Of a stretch of DNA of 64,000 nt, positions 17,284 to 25,537 are shown in pieces. This DNA is from Myxococcus dinghuensis (lineage in GTDB: Bacteria > Myxococcota > Myxococcia > Myxococcales > Myxococcaceae): positions 496,001-560,000 of the forward strand of contig NZ_JAKCFB010000001.1 in NCBI RefSeq assembly GCF_024198235.1, given 5' to 3'. How positions within the stretch are numbered: the first letter of the stretch is position 1; each line of letters opens with the position of its first letter. The notes beneath the pieces were generated by a model, which searched no databases, had not been told where the DNA came from, and worked only from the letters and a program-made list of their open reading frames with translations. The translations under genes and the position numbers were made by a program.

Positions 17284-17679
17284 ATGGCTGTCGGTGGCGT
17301 TGGACGCGGCGGAGGAAAGGGGCGGGCGGGTGGTGCCAAGGGCGCCGCGCCGGCGGGACCCACGGGCGGAGCCGCATTCGGCGCCCGGGTCGATCGCGCC
17401 GAGTCCCTCGTCGGGCCGTCGGGGCTGGTCGGCTCCAGCAACGTCCAGGGCCCGCAGGCCGCGGACCCCGTCGCCGCCCAGGCGAAGGCCATTGCCCGGC
17501 AGTTGAAGAACGGAGGCTTCAAGAACAAGGAGGAGGCGACCAAGGCGCTCGTCGCCGAAGTCCTGAAGGAGAAGCTGCGCATGAAGTCCGCGGCCCTGAC
17601 GCACCGGATCGCGGATGCCCTGCAGGAAGATCCCCGGTTGAACCAGGTTCTCGAGCGGCTGTGGTCCAAGGCCGAGTGA
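17284..17679 (+). CDS. Small helical protein next to the sigma factor, possible anti-sigma
   Basis: 131 aa from the ATG at 17284 after AGGGAGGGTAGG. The first ~60 residues are Gly/Ala-rich and probably disordered. The last ~70 are helical: AKAIARQLKNGGFKNKEEAT, then ALVAEVLKEKLRMKS and RIADALQEDPRLNQVLERLW. It ends only 7 bases before the sigma-28-type sigma gene. The pattern of a small, half-disordered protein with a segment like the FlgM K-x-I-x-x-G-x-Y/F-K core suggests a FlgM-like anti-sigma factor. That is a guess from layout and weak similarity; it could equally be a secretion-system accessory protein. Confidence 0.5.
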   Translation: MAVGGVGRGGGKGRAGGAKGAAPAGPTGGAAFGARVDRAESLVGPSGLVGSSNVQGPQAADPVAAQAKAIARQLKNGGFKNKEEATKALVAEVLKEKLRMKSAALTHRIADALQEDPRLNQVLERLWSKAE

Positions 17680-17686
17680 GCGGCAC

Positions 17687-18523
17687 TTGCCTCTGGGTGA
17701 AGACAGGACGGCCATCCTCAGCAAGTACGGCCCCTACGTGCGGTCGCTGGCGGCGACCGTGCGCAAGCAGTTCAACGCCCAGCTCGAGCTGGACGAGCTG
17801 GTGTCGTACGGCCAGATAGGACTGCTGGAGGCCGCGGAGCGCTTCGACCCCAAGGTGGGCGCCAACTTCCTCACCTTCGCCCACTACCGCATCAAGGGCG
17901 CCATCTTCGACGGCTTGCGGAAGATGGGCATCCTGCGGGGTTCGGACGCCCGCAACGCGTTCGTGGGGGAGCGGGCGGCGGCGTATCTGGGGAATCTGTC
18001 GGATCGCGAGTCGGGCTCAAGCAACCGCGGCAGCTCATTCGACGATGATGTCAGTGACATCTCGGATGCGGTCCAGGGTCTGGCGATGGTGTTCGCCTCG
18101 AGCCTGGAGGGGGCGGACAGCGCGGGGTATACCGACGAGTCCCTGCCGGTGGATGTCCGGCTGGAGCTGGAGCAGCTGAAGACGCGGGTGCGGGCGGCGA
18201 TCGAGAAGCTCCCGGAGAAGGAGCGCAAGCTGCTCCAGGGGTACTACTTCCAGGGCAGGACGCTGGAAGAGGCGGGGGCGGAAATCGGGCAGTCGAAGAG
18301 CTGGGCGTCGCGGCTGCATGCGCGGGCCATCGATCGGCTCAAGGAACTCTTGAACGAGGAGGAGGAACTCCCTCCGACCTCGACGGATGCAAGGAGGCTG
18401 TCACATGGCGGGTCCGATGGCGGGCATCTCCGCGGCGCAGGTGGCGCAGCAAAAGCTGCAGGATCAGGGCGTCCAGCAGACGAACAAGGCGGGCGCGTCG
18501 AAGTTCGACGGAGTTCTCGCTGA
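17687..18523 (+). CDS. FliA/WhiG (sigma-28)-family RNA polymerase sigma factor of the secretion cluster
   Basis: 278 aa from a TTG start 7 bases after the previous stop. Region 2 (about 34-84) is well preserved: LDELVSYGQIGLLEAAERFD, GANFLTFAHYRIKGAIFDGL and RKMGILRGSDA. Region 3 is short and divergent. Region 4 (about 174-220) reads LPEKERKLLQGYYFQGRTLE with the recognition helix IGQSKSWASRLHARAIDRLK. This is the class that transcribes late flagellar genes, yet no flagellar filament genes are present; it sits inside a T3SS operon whose own promoter P1 looks sigma-28-like. No stop occurs at the end of region 4, so the frame runs on and overlaps SctI by 119 bases, adding ~40 probably functionless residues. 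Confidence 0.85.
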   Translation: MPLGEDRTAILSKYGPYVRSLAATVRKQFNAQLELDELVSYGQIGLLEAAERFDPKVGANFLTFAHYRIKGAIFDGLRKMGILRGSDARNAFVGERAAAYLGNLSDRESGSSNRGSSFDDDVSDISDAVQGLAMVFASSLEGADSAGYTDESLPVDVRLELEQLKTRVRAAIEKLPEKERKLLQGYYFQGRTLEEAGAEIGQSKSWASRLHARAIDRLKELLNEEEELPPTSTDARRLSHGGSDGGHLRGAGGAAKAAGSGRPADEQGGRVEVRRSSR

Positions 18524-18956
18524 CAAGGCGCAGGGCGCAGGTCAGGTCGACGCCGCCCAGGGCGTGAACAAGGCCCAGGCCACGCAGCGCACGGACGCCG
18601 TGCGCCAGGTGGAGACCGTCAACAAGGCGGAGAAGGCGGGCCTGAACAAGGTCAGCGCCGCCGCCTCCCAGCCCGTGACGGCGAAGGCCGCCGAGCCCGT
18701 GGCCGCGAAGACGGAGCTGAACAAGTCCAGCAAGGCCACGGACATGATGTCCGCGGTGGTCGGCGACCTGGAGAAGGGCGCCGGCAACCTGGAGAAGATC
18801 ATCGCCCAGGCCTCCAGCGGCAAGCAGTTCACCAACGCCGAGCTGCTGTCGCTCCAGGCGTCCATGTATCAGTACACCCAGCAGTTGGACCTGACGAGCA
18901 AGGTGGTGGAGAAGGCCACCACCGGCCTGAAGGACGTCGTCAAGACGCAGGTCTGA
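18405..18956 (+). CDS. sctI: T3SS inner-rod protein, SctI (YscI/EscI/HrpB family)
   Basis: 183 aa. The ATG at 18405 is chosen over one at 18387 because AAGGAGG ends exactly 7 bases upstream. Residues 1-110 are Ala/Gln/Lys/Val-rich and probably disordered. The C-terminal ~60 residues carry the family signature: NAELLSLQASMYQYTQQLDL followed by SKVVEKATTGLKDVV, nearly identical in pattern to YscI/HrpB rods, where this helix packs into the export channel under the SctJ ring. The inner rod links the SctRST gate to the needle, so its presence hints that this system builds an axial structure. A hairpin at 18988 separates it from the SctJ operon. Confidence 0.82.
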   Translation: MAGPMAGISAAQVAQQKLQDQGVQQTNKAGASKFDGVLADKAQGAGQVDAAQGVNKAQATQRTDAVRQVETVNKAEKAGLNKVSAAASQPVTAKAAEPVAAKTELNKSSKATDMMSAVVGDLEKGAGNLEKIIAQASSGKQFTNAELLSLQASMYQYTQQLDLTSKVVEKATTGLKDVVKTQV

Positions 18957-18987
18957 TTGCAGTCCACCGTCCCCGGTGGCGCTTGAC

Positions 18988-19024
18988 GAAGGGCGGCTCC
19001 TCCTGGTTGGAGGGGGCGCCCTTC
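18988..19024 (+). terminator. Hairpin terminator between SctI and SctJ
   Basis: Left arm 18988-19003 (GAAGGGCGGCTCCTCC) pairs with 19009-19024 (GGAGGGGGCGCCCTTC) at 14 of 16 positions, followed by CGCGTTTTCC. It divides the sigma/SctI operon from the structural operon beginning with SctJ. Confidence 0.6.
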
Positions 19025-19060
19025 CGCGTTTTCCGGTGGCCTAGTAAGCTCCCCACGCCC

Positions 19061-19885
19061 ATGATTCGCCGACCGCAAGCGTTCGCCGCCCCGCTCCTCG
19101 CACTCGTGCTCGTGACGGGTTGTCACATCGAGCTCCAGCACGACCTGAGCGAAGCGGACGCCAACGAAATCTACGTCCTGCTCAGCAAGAACGGCATCAA
19201 CGCGAAGAAGGAGAAGGAGGAGGGCGGCAACGAGGTGCGGTTCATGATCACCGTGCCCAAGACGGACGCCACCGAGGCGGCCGAGCTGCTCAAGCTCAAC
19301 TCGCTCCCCAGGCCCATGGAGAAGGGGCTGTCGCACTTCGCCAAGGGCAGCATGGTCCCCACCGCCACGGAGGAGCGCGCCATGCTCCTCAAGGCCATGG
19401 CGGGCGAGGTCTCCAACGCGCTCAACCAGATCGACGGCGTGCTGGAGGCTCGCGCCATCGTGATGATCCCGGAGAACAACGACCTGACGCAGCCGGAGAA
19501 CAAGCCGATGCCGTCCGCGTCGGTGTTCATCAAGTTCAGGCCGGGTGATGGTGGCAAGCCCCCCATCGACATCCCCGCGGTGAAGGCCTTCGTGGCCACC
19601 GCGGTGCCGGAGCTGCGCACGGAAGCCGTCACGGTGCTGATGACGGCCGCGCTCGGTCCCAAGGCGGAGAGGACCGACGAGAACCGTCAGCAGGACGTGC
19701 TGGGGCTGCGCATGACGGCCGCCAGCGCCAGCCAGTTCCGGATGATGCTGGGCGGCGTGTCGGTGCTGGTGCTGGCCATGATGGGCCTGACGTTCTGGTC
19801 GTTCACGCGTGGCGGTGGCGCGGCGGGTGGCGCCCCGGCCGCGCGTGGAGGCTCCCGTCCCCGCGTCCGTCCGCCCGAGTCCTGA
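19061..19885 (+). CDS. sctJ: T3SS inner-membrane ring lipoprotein SctJ (YscJ/FliF homologue)
   Basis: 274 aa from the ATG at 19061. Lipobox LVTGC places the lipidated Cys at residue 21, as in YscJ/PrgK. The two ring-building motifs follow: DLSEADANEIYVLLSKNGIN with TVPKTDATEAAELLKLNSLP, then NALNQIDGVLEARAIVMIPE with SASVFIKF. A C-terminal transmembrane helix lies near 225-245 (LGGVSVLVLAMMGLTFWSF) with a short basic tail. This forms the MS-ring-like inner ring around the export gate. No SctD partner or secretin SctC is encoded nearby. It opens the operon SctJ - FliG-like - SctL - SctN - SctO - SctP - SctQ. Confidence 0.93.
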   Translation: MIRRPQAFAAPLLALVLVTGCHIELQHDLSEADANEIYVLLSKNGINAKKEKEEGGNEVRFMITVPKTDATEAAELLKLNSLPRPMEKGLSHFAKGSMVPTATEERAMLLKAMAGEVSNALNQIDGVLEARAIVMIPENNDLTQPENKPMPSASVFIKFRPGDGGKPPIDIPAVKAFVATAVPELRTEAVTVLMTAALGPKAERTDENRQQDVLGLRMTAASASQFRMMLGGVSVLVLAMMGLTFWSFTRGGGAAGGAPAARGGSRPRVRPPES

Positions 19886-19958
19886 GGCCTTCGCGCCCCT
19901 CCCGGTGGGGCGTCCTTCTTCCTCCCAGCGGGCGTCCGTGGGGCCCGCGAGGTGACGT

Positions 19959-22040
19959 TTGGACTCGTTCTTCACCTCGCTCAACAAGCGCCAGAGCATG
20001 CTGCTCCTGACGGCCGTGACCTTCGGCGGTCAGGAGAGCGTGGGCGTCATGGAGCACCTCCCGTCGGAGGAGGGGGACCTCTTGCGCCACCGCGCGCAGG
20101 AGCTCCTGCAGATTCCCCGCGAGAAGCGCATCCCCGCGCTCGTGCAGGAGATCAAGCGGCTGGTGAAGGAGCGCCGCGGCCAGCTCTGGAGCGCGGAGCC
20201 GGAGCGGCTGGCCGCGCTGCTGCAACGTGAGCGGGGCGCGCTGGTGGAGATCGTCCTGCGCGCGTTGCCGGCCTCCCTGGCGGAGGCCGTGCGGGCCCAC
20301 CTGCCGCCGACGCGCATCAAGCTGGGGCGCGAGGTCCGCCCCCAGGTGCTGGACATCGTGCGGTGGAAGCTGGAGGAGGCGCTGGCGCGTGAATCGGGCG
20401 CGTCCCAGTCCGCCGGCTTCAAGTTCGCCGACGTGCTCCAGTTGCAGCAGCGCGAGCTGCTCACCATGTGTGATCGACTGGGCGCGCGCGTGCTCGGGCC
20501 GGCGCTGGCGGGCCTGCAGGACGGCGAGCGGGACGGCCTGGTCGAACAACTGCCGCCGGACCTGAAGCTCCTGGCCACCAAGGCCGTGGCGGCCAACGCG
20601 CCCCGGAAGCTGCCGGAGGAGGACGCGCGCGCGCAACTGGAGCTGCATGACGGCCTGCGCAACCCCGCCGGCGCCATCCGCAGCGCGGGCGTGCAGCGGC
20701 TGGCGCGCGCCTGCGTGGCGCAGTCGCCGGAGTTCGCCGCGCGCATGCTGGAGAAGTACCGAGGCGAGTTCGGGAGCCTCGTGGCGAAGTGGGTGCGGGA
20801 GGAGCGCATCCGTCCCACCGCGCGCGGCGACGGCGGGCGCACCGACATCGTCATGGACCTGGAGCGCCTGGCGAGCCGGGGGCTCATCTCCCGGCCGGTG
20901 CGGCTGGCCACGGCTCCGCCCCCGCGCCAGTCCGCCGTGCTCCCGCCTCCGCCCGGCGCGCGCAAGGCCGCTGCCCGCGAAGCCGCCCCCGCCCCCGCGC
21001 GCGACGGCTCCGCCATCCGCCAGGCCCCCGTGCCCGCGGAGGGCTCCGCGGTGCGGCAGGCCCCGGCGCGGGACGGCTCCGCGGTGAGGCAGGTCCCGTC
21101 CGCGCGCGAGGGCTCCACGGTGCGCCCACCCCAGGCGCGGGACGGCTCCGCGGTGCGGCAGGTCCCGTCCGCGCGGGAGGGCTCCACGGTGCGCCCACCC
21201 CAGGCGCGGGACGGCTCCGCGGTGCGGCAGAGCCCACCTGCTCGAGAGGGCTCCGCGGTGCGTGGGTCGTCGTCGCGCGAGGCGGAAGGGGGGCGCGAGG
21301 CGTCTGCGGTGAACGCGCCGCCCCGAGGAGGCCTGACGAGCCGTCGTCCACCGGACGCCGAGCCGGGGGGCCGCCGCGACTTCATGGCCGAACGCGCCGC
21401 CCGCCGCGCGGGGGCGGTGTCCAACCGCGAGCGGGAGGAGTCCCAGGTGGCCCGGCCCGCGCGAGAGGGCGCCGCGGACGGCTCGGCCGTGCACCGCGTC
21501 CCTCCCCGCCGCGAGCCCACCTCCACGGGGGCGCCGTCCAACCGCGAGCCGGGGAGCGGCGAGCCCCGTCCCAGCCGCCCGGCGCGTCCAGCCCCGGACG
21601 GGGCCCGCATCGGGCCTCCGCCGTCGCGACTGGGCAACCGGGGCGCCCGCTCCGCGGGAGACCCGGCGCCCGAGGCGTCCGCCGTGCGCGAGCGCTCCCG
21701 GGTGGGCGCGGGTGAGTCCTCCCGCGTCCAGCAGGCGCGCGCGCGTCCGGAGCCATCCCTGGCGCAGGACGAGCCCGAGGGCTCGCGCGTCTTCCGCTCG
21801 CGCTCGTCCGTGAGCATCAGCGCGGTGCGGCTCGACCCGGCCCGGGACGCGCGGCCGCCGCAGCAGGAGGCCCGGCCTCCCCGGGTGCTGGCCGGGCGGG
21901 CCGCCACGTCCTCCACGCCCGCAGCGCCCTCGGGCGGAGAGGGGACGTCCGTGCAGCGTCGGCCTCGCGCCCCGTCCGAGTCGGACAGGCCGGTGCCACC
22001 CGGCGTCGGGGGGCGTGGACCCAAGGGCGGAACGCGCTAG
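19959..22040 (+). CDS. FliG-like protein in the SctK position, with a long repetitive tail
   Basis: 693 aa from a TTG start at 19959 behind GAGGTGA. Residues 1-330 are helical and read like FliG: N-domain RQSMLLLTAVTFGGQESVGV and MEHLPSEEGDLL; middle domain AEPERLAALLQRERGALVEI with VLRALPASLAEAVRAHLP; C-domain FADVLQLQQRELLTMC and ALAGLQDGERDGLVEQLPPD. The last ~380 residues are Pro/Arg/Ser/Ala-rich and disordered, built from GSAVR-type repeats. It lies between SctJ and SctL exactly where fliG lies between fliF and fliH, and where SctK lies in non-flagellar systems. It would link the inner ring to SctQ/SctL. Recognition is by pattern, not search; SctK-like origin is the alternative. Confidence 0.6.
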   Translation: MDSFFTSLNKRQSMLLLTAVTFGGQESVGVMEHLPSEEGDLLRHRAQELLQIPREKRIPALVQEIKRLVKERRGQLWSAEPERLAALLQRERGALVEIVLRALPASLAEAVRAHLPPTRIKLGREVRPQVLDIVRWKLEEALARESGASQSAGFKFADVLQLQQRELLTMCDRLGARVLGPALAGLQDGERDGLVEQLPPDLKLLATKAVAANAPRKLPEEDARAQLELHDGLRNPAGAIRSAGVQRLARACVAQSPEFAARMLEKYRGEFGSLVAKWVREERIRPTARGDGGRTDIVMDLERLASRGLISRPVRLATAPPPRQSAVLPPPPGARKAAAREAAPAPARDGSAIRQAPVPAEGSAVRQAPARDGSAVRQVPSAREGSTVRPPQARDGSAVRQVPSAREGSTVRPPQARDGSAVRQSPPAREGSAVRGSSSREAEGGREASAVNAPPRGGLTSRRPPDAEPGGRRDFMAERAARRAGAVSNREREESQVARPAREGAADGSAVHRVPPRREPTSTGAPSNREPGSGEPRPSRPARPAPDGARIGPPPSRLGNRGARSAGDPAPEASAVRERSRVGAGESSRVQQARARPEPSLAQDEPEGSRVFRSRSSVSISAVRLDPARDARPPQQEARPPRVLAGRAATSSTPAAPSGGEGTSVQRRPRAPSESDRPVPPGVGGRGPKGGTR
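21075..21230 (+). repeat. 69-bp exact-period coding tandem repeat
   Basis: Two full copies (21075-21143, 21144-21212) and the start of a third encode the 23-residue unit beginning GSAVRQVPSAREGSTVR. The copies are nearly identical at the DNA level, implying recent duplication within the disordered tail of the FliG-like protein. Confidence 0.75.
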
Positions 22041-22064
22041 CATCCGGCCCGCAAGGAGCGGCCC

Positions 22065-22739
22065 ATGGCGATCGGCAAGGTGATCAAAGGTGACGGGACG
22101 GCGGAGCCGTCCCTGGTGGCGGACCGCCCGGTGTTGCGCCCCCCTCGCGCGGGCGTGATGAACGCCGAGGTCTTCGAGGCCCGGCAGGGCGCCCAGTCCA
22201 TCCTCGAGGATGCGCAGCGCGAGAAGGAGCGCATCCTCGCGGAGGCCCTGCGCGAGAAGGAGGAGCTGCTCGCCAAGGCCCGCGAGCAGGGCCGCGAGGA
22301 GGGCCTCGCCCAGGCGACGGAGGTCATCCTCCGCGCGAAGATGCAGGCGGGGGAGATCCTCGGCAACTACGAGCAGGACGTCATCGCCCTGGGGCTGCGC
22401 ATCGCGGAGAAGATCGTCGGCCGCAGCCTGGAGAAGGACCCGGACCTGATGGTGGAGCTGTGCGCGGCGGCCATCGACAACCTGCGCAGCGCCCGGTCCA
22501 TGATCCTCCGCGTCCACCCGAAGACGGCGGCGGTGCTGCGGGCGCGCAAGCCCGTGCTGATGGAGCTCATCGGCCGGGCGGTGGACCTGGCCATCAAGGA
22601 GGACGCGGACGTGGCGCCCGTGGGCTGCATCGTCCAGACGGAGTTCGGCACCGTGGACGCCCAGCTGCCCACCCAGCTCGAGATGCTCCAGAACGTCCTG
22701 TTGCCGGACGTCAACGGCCGCAAGGAAGGGCCGGCCTAG
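22065..22739 (+). CDS. sctL: T3SS ATPase stator/regulator SctL (YscL/FliH homologue)
   Basis: 224 aa. The charged coiled-coil N-terminal half (ILEDAQREKERILAEALREK, EELLAKAREQGREEG) with the FliH-type small-residue and Glu periodicity leads into the C-terminal domain LGLRIAEKIVGRSLEKDPDL and VHPKTAAVLRARKPVL, where the family binds the ATPase. It starts 24 bases after the FliG-like gene and is followed 18 bases later by the ATPase gene, as in flagellar fliH-fliI. It anchors and restrains SctN and connects it to SctQ. Confidence 0.92.
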   Translation: MAIGKVIKGDGTAEPSLVADRPVLRPPRAGVMNAEVFEARQGAQSILEDAQREKERILAEALREKEELLAKAREQGREEGLAQATEVILRAKMQAGEILGNYEQDVIALGLRIAEKIVGRSLEKDPDLMVELCAAAIDNLRSARSMILRVHPKTAAVLRARKPVLMELIGRAVDLAIKEDADVAPVGCIVQTEFGTVDAQLPTQLEMLQNVLLPDVNGRKEGPA

Positions 22740-22757
22740 CGCCGGGGAGTCACGCCC

Positions 22758-24071
22758 ATGGCCATCGACCTCTCCCACTACTTCGACCTCATCAAGGACG
22801 CGCAGACGGTGCGCGTGCGCGGCCGCGTCACGGAGCTGACCGGCCTCATCATCAAGGCGAGCGTGCCCAACGTGCGCGTGGGCGAGCTCGTCCTCATCAA
22901 GAGCCGCGCCCGGGGCGCGGTGAAGGCGGAGGTGGTGGGTTTCCAGGGCGACGAGGTGATGCTCATGCCCCTGGGCGAGCTGTACGGCATCGGCCCGGAC
23001 AGCGAGGTCATCCCCACCGGCAAGCCCCTGAGCATCAAGTGCGGCGAGGCGCTCCTGGGGCGCGTGCTCAACGGCATCGGCGAGCCCATGGACGGCAGCG
23101 CGCTCCCGGACGAGGGCCTCGTCGACTGGTCCGTGGACCGCGACTGCCCGGACCCGTTCACGCGCCAGCGCATCGAGCGGCCGCTGCCCCTGGGGGTGCG
23201 CTGCATCGACGGGCTCCTGACGGTGGGGGAGGGCCAGCGCGTGGGCCTCTTCGCCGGTTCCGGCGTGGGCAAATCCACGTTGATGGGGCAGATCGCCCGG
23301 AACACCCAGGCGGACCTGTGCGTGGTGGCCCTCATCGGCGAGCGTGGTCGCGAGGTGCGCGAGTTCATCGAGGACGCCATGGGCGAGGAGGGCATGAAGC
23401 GCTCCGTGCTGGTGTGCGCCACGTCCGACCAGCCCAGCCTCGTGCGCCTGCGCGCCGCCTACGTGGCCACCGCCATCGCCGAGTACTTCCGCGAGCGGGG
23501 CGGCAACGTGCTGTTCATGCTCGACACGGTGACGCGTCTGGCCCGCGCCCAGCGTGAAATCGGCCTGGCCATCGGCGAGCCCCCGGCCCGCCAGGGCTAC
23601 CCGCCCAGCGTGTTCTCCATGCTGCCCCGCATCCTGGAGCGCACGGGCAACTCGCAGAAGGGCAAGTGCACCGCCATCTACACGTGCCTCGTGGCCGGCG
23701 GCGACATGGAGGAGCCCATCGCGGACGAGGTCCGCGGTATCCTCGACGGCCACTTCATCCTCAACCGCGCCCTGGGCGAGCGCAACCAGTGGCCGGCCAT
23801 GGACGTGCTCGCCAGCCTCAGCCGCGTGATGAGCGGCATCGTCTCCAAGGAGCACAAGAAGGCCGCGGGCAAGCTGCGCGAGACGCTCTCCACGTACGAG
23901 AAGCAGCGCGACCTCATCCTGCTGGGCGCCTACCAGTACGGCACGGATCCCCGCACCGACTACGCCATCGACAAGTACGACGCCATCATCGACTTCCTCA
24001 AGCAGGACACCCACTCGAACTCGGGCTTCGACGAGACGGTGGAGAAGCTCATCGCCCTGTTCGAGGAGTAG
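22758..24071 (+). CDS. sctN: T3SS ATPase SctN (YscN/FliI homologue)
   Basis: 437 aa, the full length for the family. Walker A AGSGVGKS is at about 166-173 and Walker B LFMLDTVTRLARAQREI at about 252-268; the catalytic Glu lies in LIGERGREVREF. The C-terminal helical domain ends SGFDETVEKLIALFEE. It forms the hexamer that unfolds substrates and strips chaperones at the export gate. Conserved FliI/YscN features such as PPARQGYPPSVFSMLPRI are intact, so it should be active. It sits between SctL and SctO as in flagellar operons. Confidence 0.95.
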   Translation: MAIDLSHYFDLIKDAQTVRVRGRVTELTGLIIKASVPNVRVGELVLIKSRARGAVKAEVVGFQGDEVMLMPLGELYGIGPDSEVIPTGKPLSIKCGEALLGRVLNGIGEPMDGSALPDEGLVDWSVDRDCPDPFTRQRIERPLPLGVRCIDGLLTVGEGQRVGLFAGSGVGKSTLMGQIARNTQADLCVVALIGERGREVREFIEDAMGEEGMKRSVLVCATSDQPSLVRLRAAYVATAIAEYFRERGGNVLFMLDTVTRLARAQREIGLAIGEPPARQGYPPSVFSMLPRILERTGNSQKGKCTAIYTCLVAGGDMEEPIADEVRGILDGHFILNRALGERNQWPAMDVLASLSRVMSGIVSKEHKKAAGKLRETLSTYEKQRDLILLGAYQYGTDPRTDYAIDKYDAIIDFLKQDTHSNSGFDETVEKLIALFEE

Positions 24072-24124
24072 TCCGCCCGGGACGGGGGTGCGTCCCGGGG
24101 ATTCCGGGGTAGGATGGGGGGACC

Positions 24125-24613
24125 ATGCCCGCGTACCGGTTGGAAACGTTGCTGGAGATGCGCTCGAGGGCCAAGGAGGAGGCCGAGCGCGCCTTTTCGG
24201 ACGCCATCAAGGCGCTGGAGAAGGAGAAGGCGGAGCTCCAGCGGCTGATCGACGACCTGGAGCGCCGCAAGCGCGAGCGCAAGGAGAAGGTCGCCGCCTA
24301 CTTCAAGGAGATCATGGCCAAGGGGGCCGGCATCAACGGCCTCAACATGATGAGCCGCTTCGAGGATCGCCTGAAGGACGAGGAGGCGCAGGTGGCCCTG
24401 GAGGTGGACCGCCAGCGGGAGGCGGTGAAGGTGGCCGAGCGGCTGGTGGAGCAGCGCCGCCGGGAGATGGCGGAGGCCGCCAAGGAGCTCAAGGCCATCG
24501 AGAAGCACAAGGAGACCTGGCAGAAGCAGGTCCGCGCCGAGCGCCAGCAGCGGGAGGAGCTGAACCAGGAAGAGATTGGCAATGCCTTGTTCCTGGCGCG
24601 TCAGCGCAAGTAA
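24125..24613 (+). CDS. sctO: T3SS central-stalk protein SctO (YscO/FliJ homologue)
   Basis: 162 aa, almost entirely charged coiled coil: MPAYRLETLLEMRSRAKEEA opening exactly as FliJ/YscO proteins do, then long Glu/Lys/Arg helices with a short break near MAKGAGINGLNMMSRF. FliJ/YscO proteins insert as a stalk into the ATPase hexamer and touch the SctV ring. Its position directly after SctN, as fliI-fliJ, confirms the call despite weak sequence conservation in the family. Confidence 0.85.
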   Translation: MPAYRLETLLEMRSRAKEEAERAFSDAIKALEKEKAELQRLIDDLERRKRERKEKVAAYFKEIMAKGAGINGLNMMSRFEDRLKDEEAQVALEVDRQREAVKVAERLVEQRRREMAEAAKELKAIEKHKETWQKQVRAERQQREELNQEEIGNALFLARQRK

Positions 24614-24646
24614 CCTGCCGCCACCCCTTCCCTCGGGAAAGATGTC

Positions 24647-25537
24647 ATGAGCCGAGTCGACGACGACCGTGATGCAGCGCGCCTGGCCGAGCGCCTCATG
24701 CAGGAGAAGAAGCTCGCCGAGGGCCAGGCGAAGAAGCGACAGGAGGGGGCCTCAGCCTTCCAGAAGCTGATGCAGCCGCAGGCCCAGCCCCAGGCGACGA
24801 CGCCCACCCCCACGCCCCAGACGCCGGGCGGCGGGCTGGCCCGCCAGGTGCTGGCCAAGGCGACGCAGGACGGCAAGACGTTCGGCGAGCGGCTCCAGCA
24901 GCCCCAGCAGAACACCCAGCAGGGCATGGCCCAGACGCAGCGCAGGGCGGACACGGGCGCCACGGAGAACCGCGCCCAGGCCCGCTCGGCGGACGCCAAG
25001 GACGACCGCCGCACCGCCGAGGGCCGCGATTCGGACATGAGCAGCGCCGAGTCCTCCCTGGGCCAGGTCAACTCGGAGCGGGGCGCCGCCATCCGCGCGG
25101 ACGCCGACGCGGGCGGGGGCAAGGGCGGTGGTGGCGGGGGCGGCAAGGACAAGAAGGAGGGCGGCGCGGAGATGGCCCCCGGCTTCCGGTTCAACCCCGC
25201 GCTGATGGCGCCGGTGCCGGTGGCCAAGCCCAAGGACACGGCGGGCTCCGAGCGGCTGCGGGCCATGGCGAGCGAGATCGCCCAGAAGATCGTCGAGCGG
25301 GTGCGCGTGGGCACCAACGCCGCGGGCATGGCCGAGTTCCAGATCGACCTGCGCGGCGACGTCCTCAACGGCCTGTCCATCAAGGTCAGCGCCCGCAACG
25401 GGAAGATCTCCGCCACCTTCTCCGGCACCAACCGCGACACGCTCAAGCTGCTCGAGGAGCACAGCGAGGGGCTGCGCACCGCCCTGGGTGGCCGCGGCCT
25501 GAAGCTGGAGAACATCCGCTTCGAGGCCAAGACATGA
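24647..25537 (+). CDS. sctP: T3SS substrate-specificity/length-control protein SctP (FliK/HpaP type)
   Basis: 296 aa. The N-terminal half is Gln/Pro/Thr/Ala-rich and low-complexity, as in ruler proteins. A Gly-rich linker (about 155-170) leads into a C-terminal domain (about 205-296) with FQIDLRGDVLNGLSIKVSAR and ISATFSGTNRDTLKLLEEHS then LRTALGGRGLKLENI. This is the FliK/HpaP C-terminal pattern that contacts SctU and switches export specificity. Its stop overlaps the SctQ start by ATGA. A ruler in a system called needleless is notable: it implies something whose length or order of export must be controlled. Confidence 0.75.
   Translation: MSRVDDDRDAARLAERLMQEKKLAEGQAKKRQEGASAFQKLMQPQAQPQATTPTPTPQTPGGGLARQVLAKATQDGKTFGERLQQPQQNTQQGMAQTQRRADTGATENRAQARSADAKDDRRTAEGRDSDMSSAESSLGQVNSERGAAIRADADAGGGKGGGGGGGKDKKEGGAEMAPGFRFNPALMAPVPVAKPKDTAGSERLRAMASEIAQKIVERVRVGTNAAGMAEFQIDLRGDVLNGLSIKVSARNGKISATFSGTNRDTLKLLEEHSEGLRTALGGRGLKLENIRFEAKT

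Noticed and set aside
18983..19006. TTGACG as a -35 box for a promoter of SctJ
   Set aside because: No acceptable -10 lies 16-18 bases downstream and the site is inside the terminator hairpin.
19803..24014. 1403-codon open frame on the minus strand across SctK/L/N positions
   Set aside because: It is antisense to well-supported SctL and SctN genes, and its translation is His/Arg/Ala-rich nonsense typical of GC-rich shadow frames.
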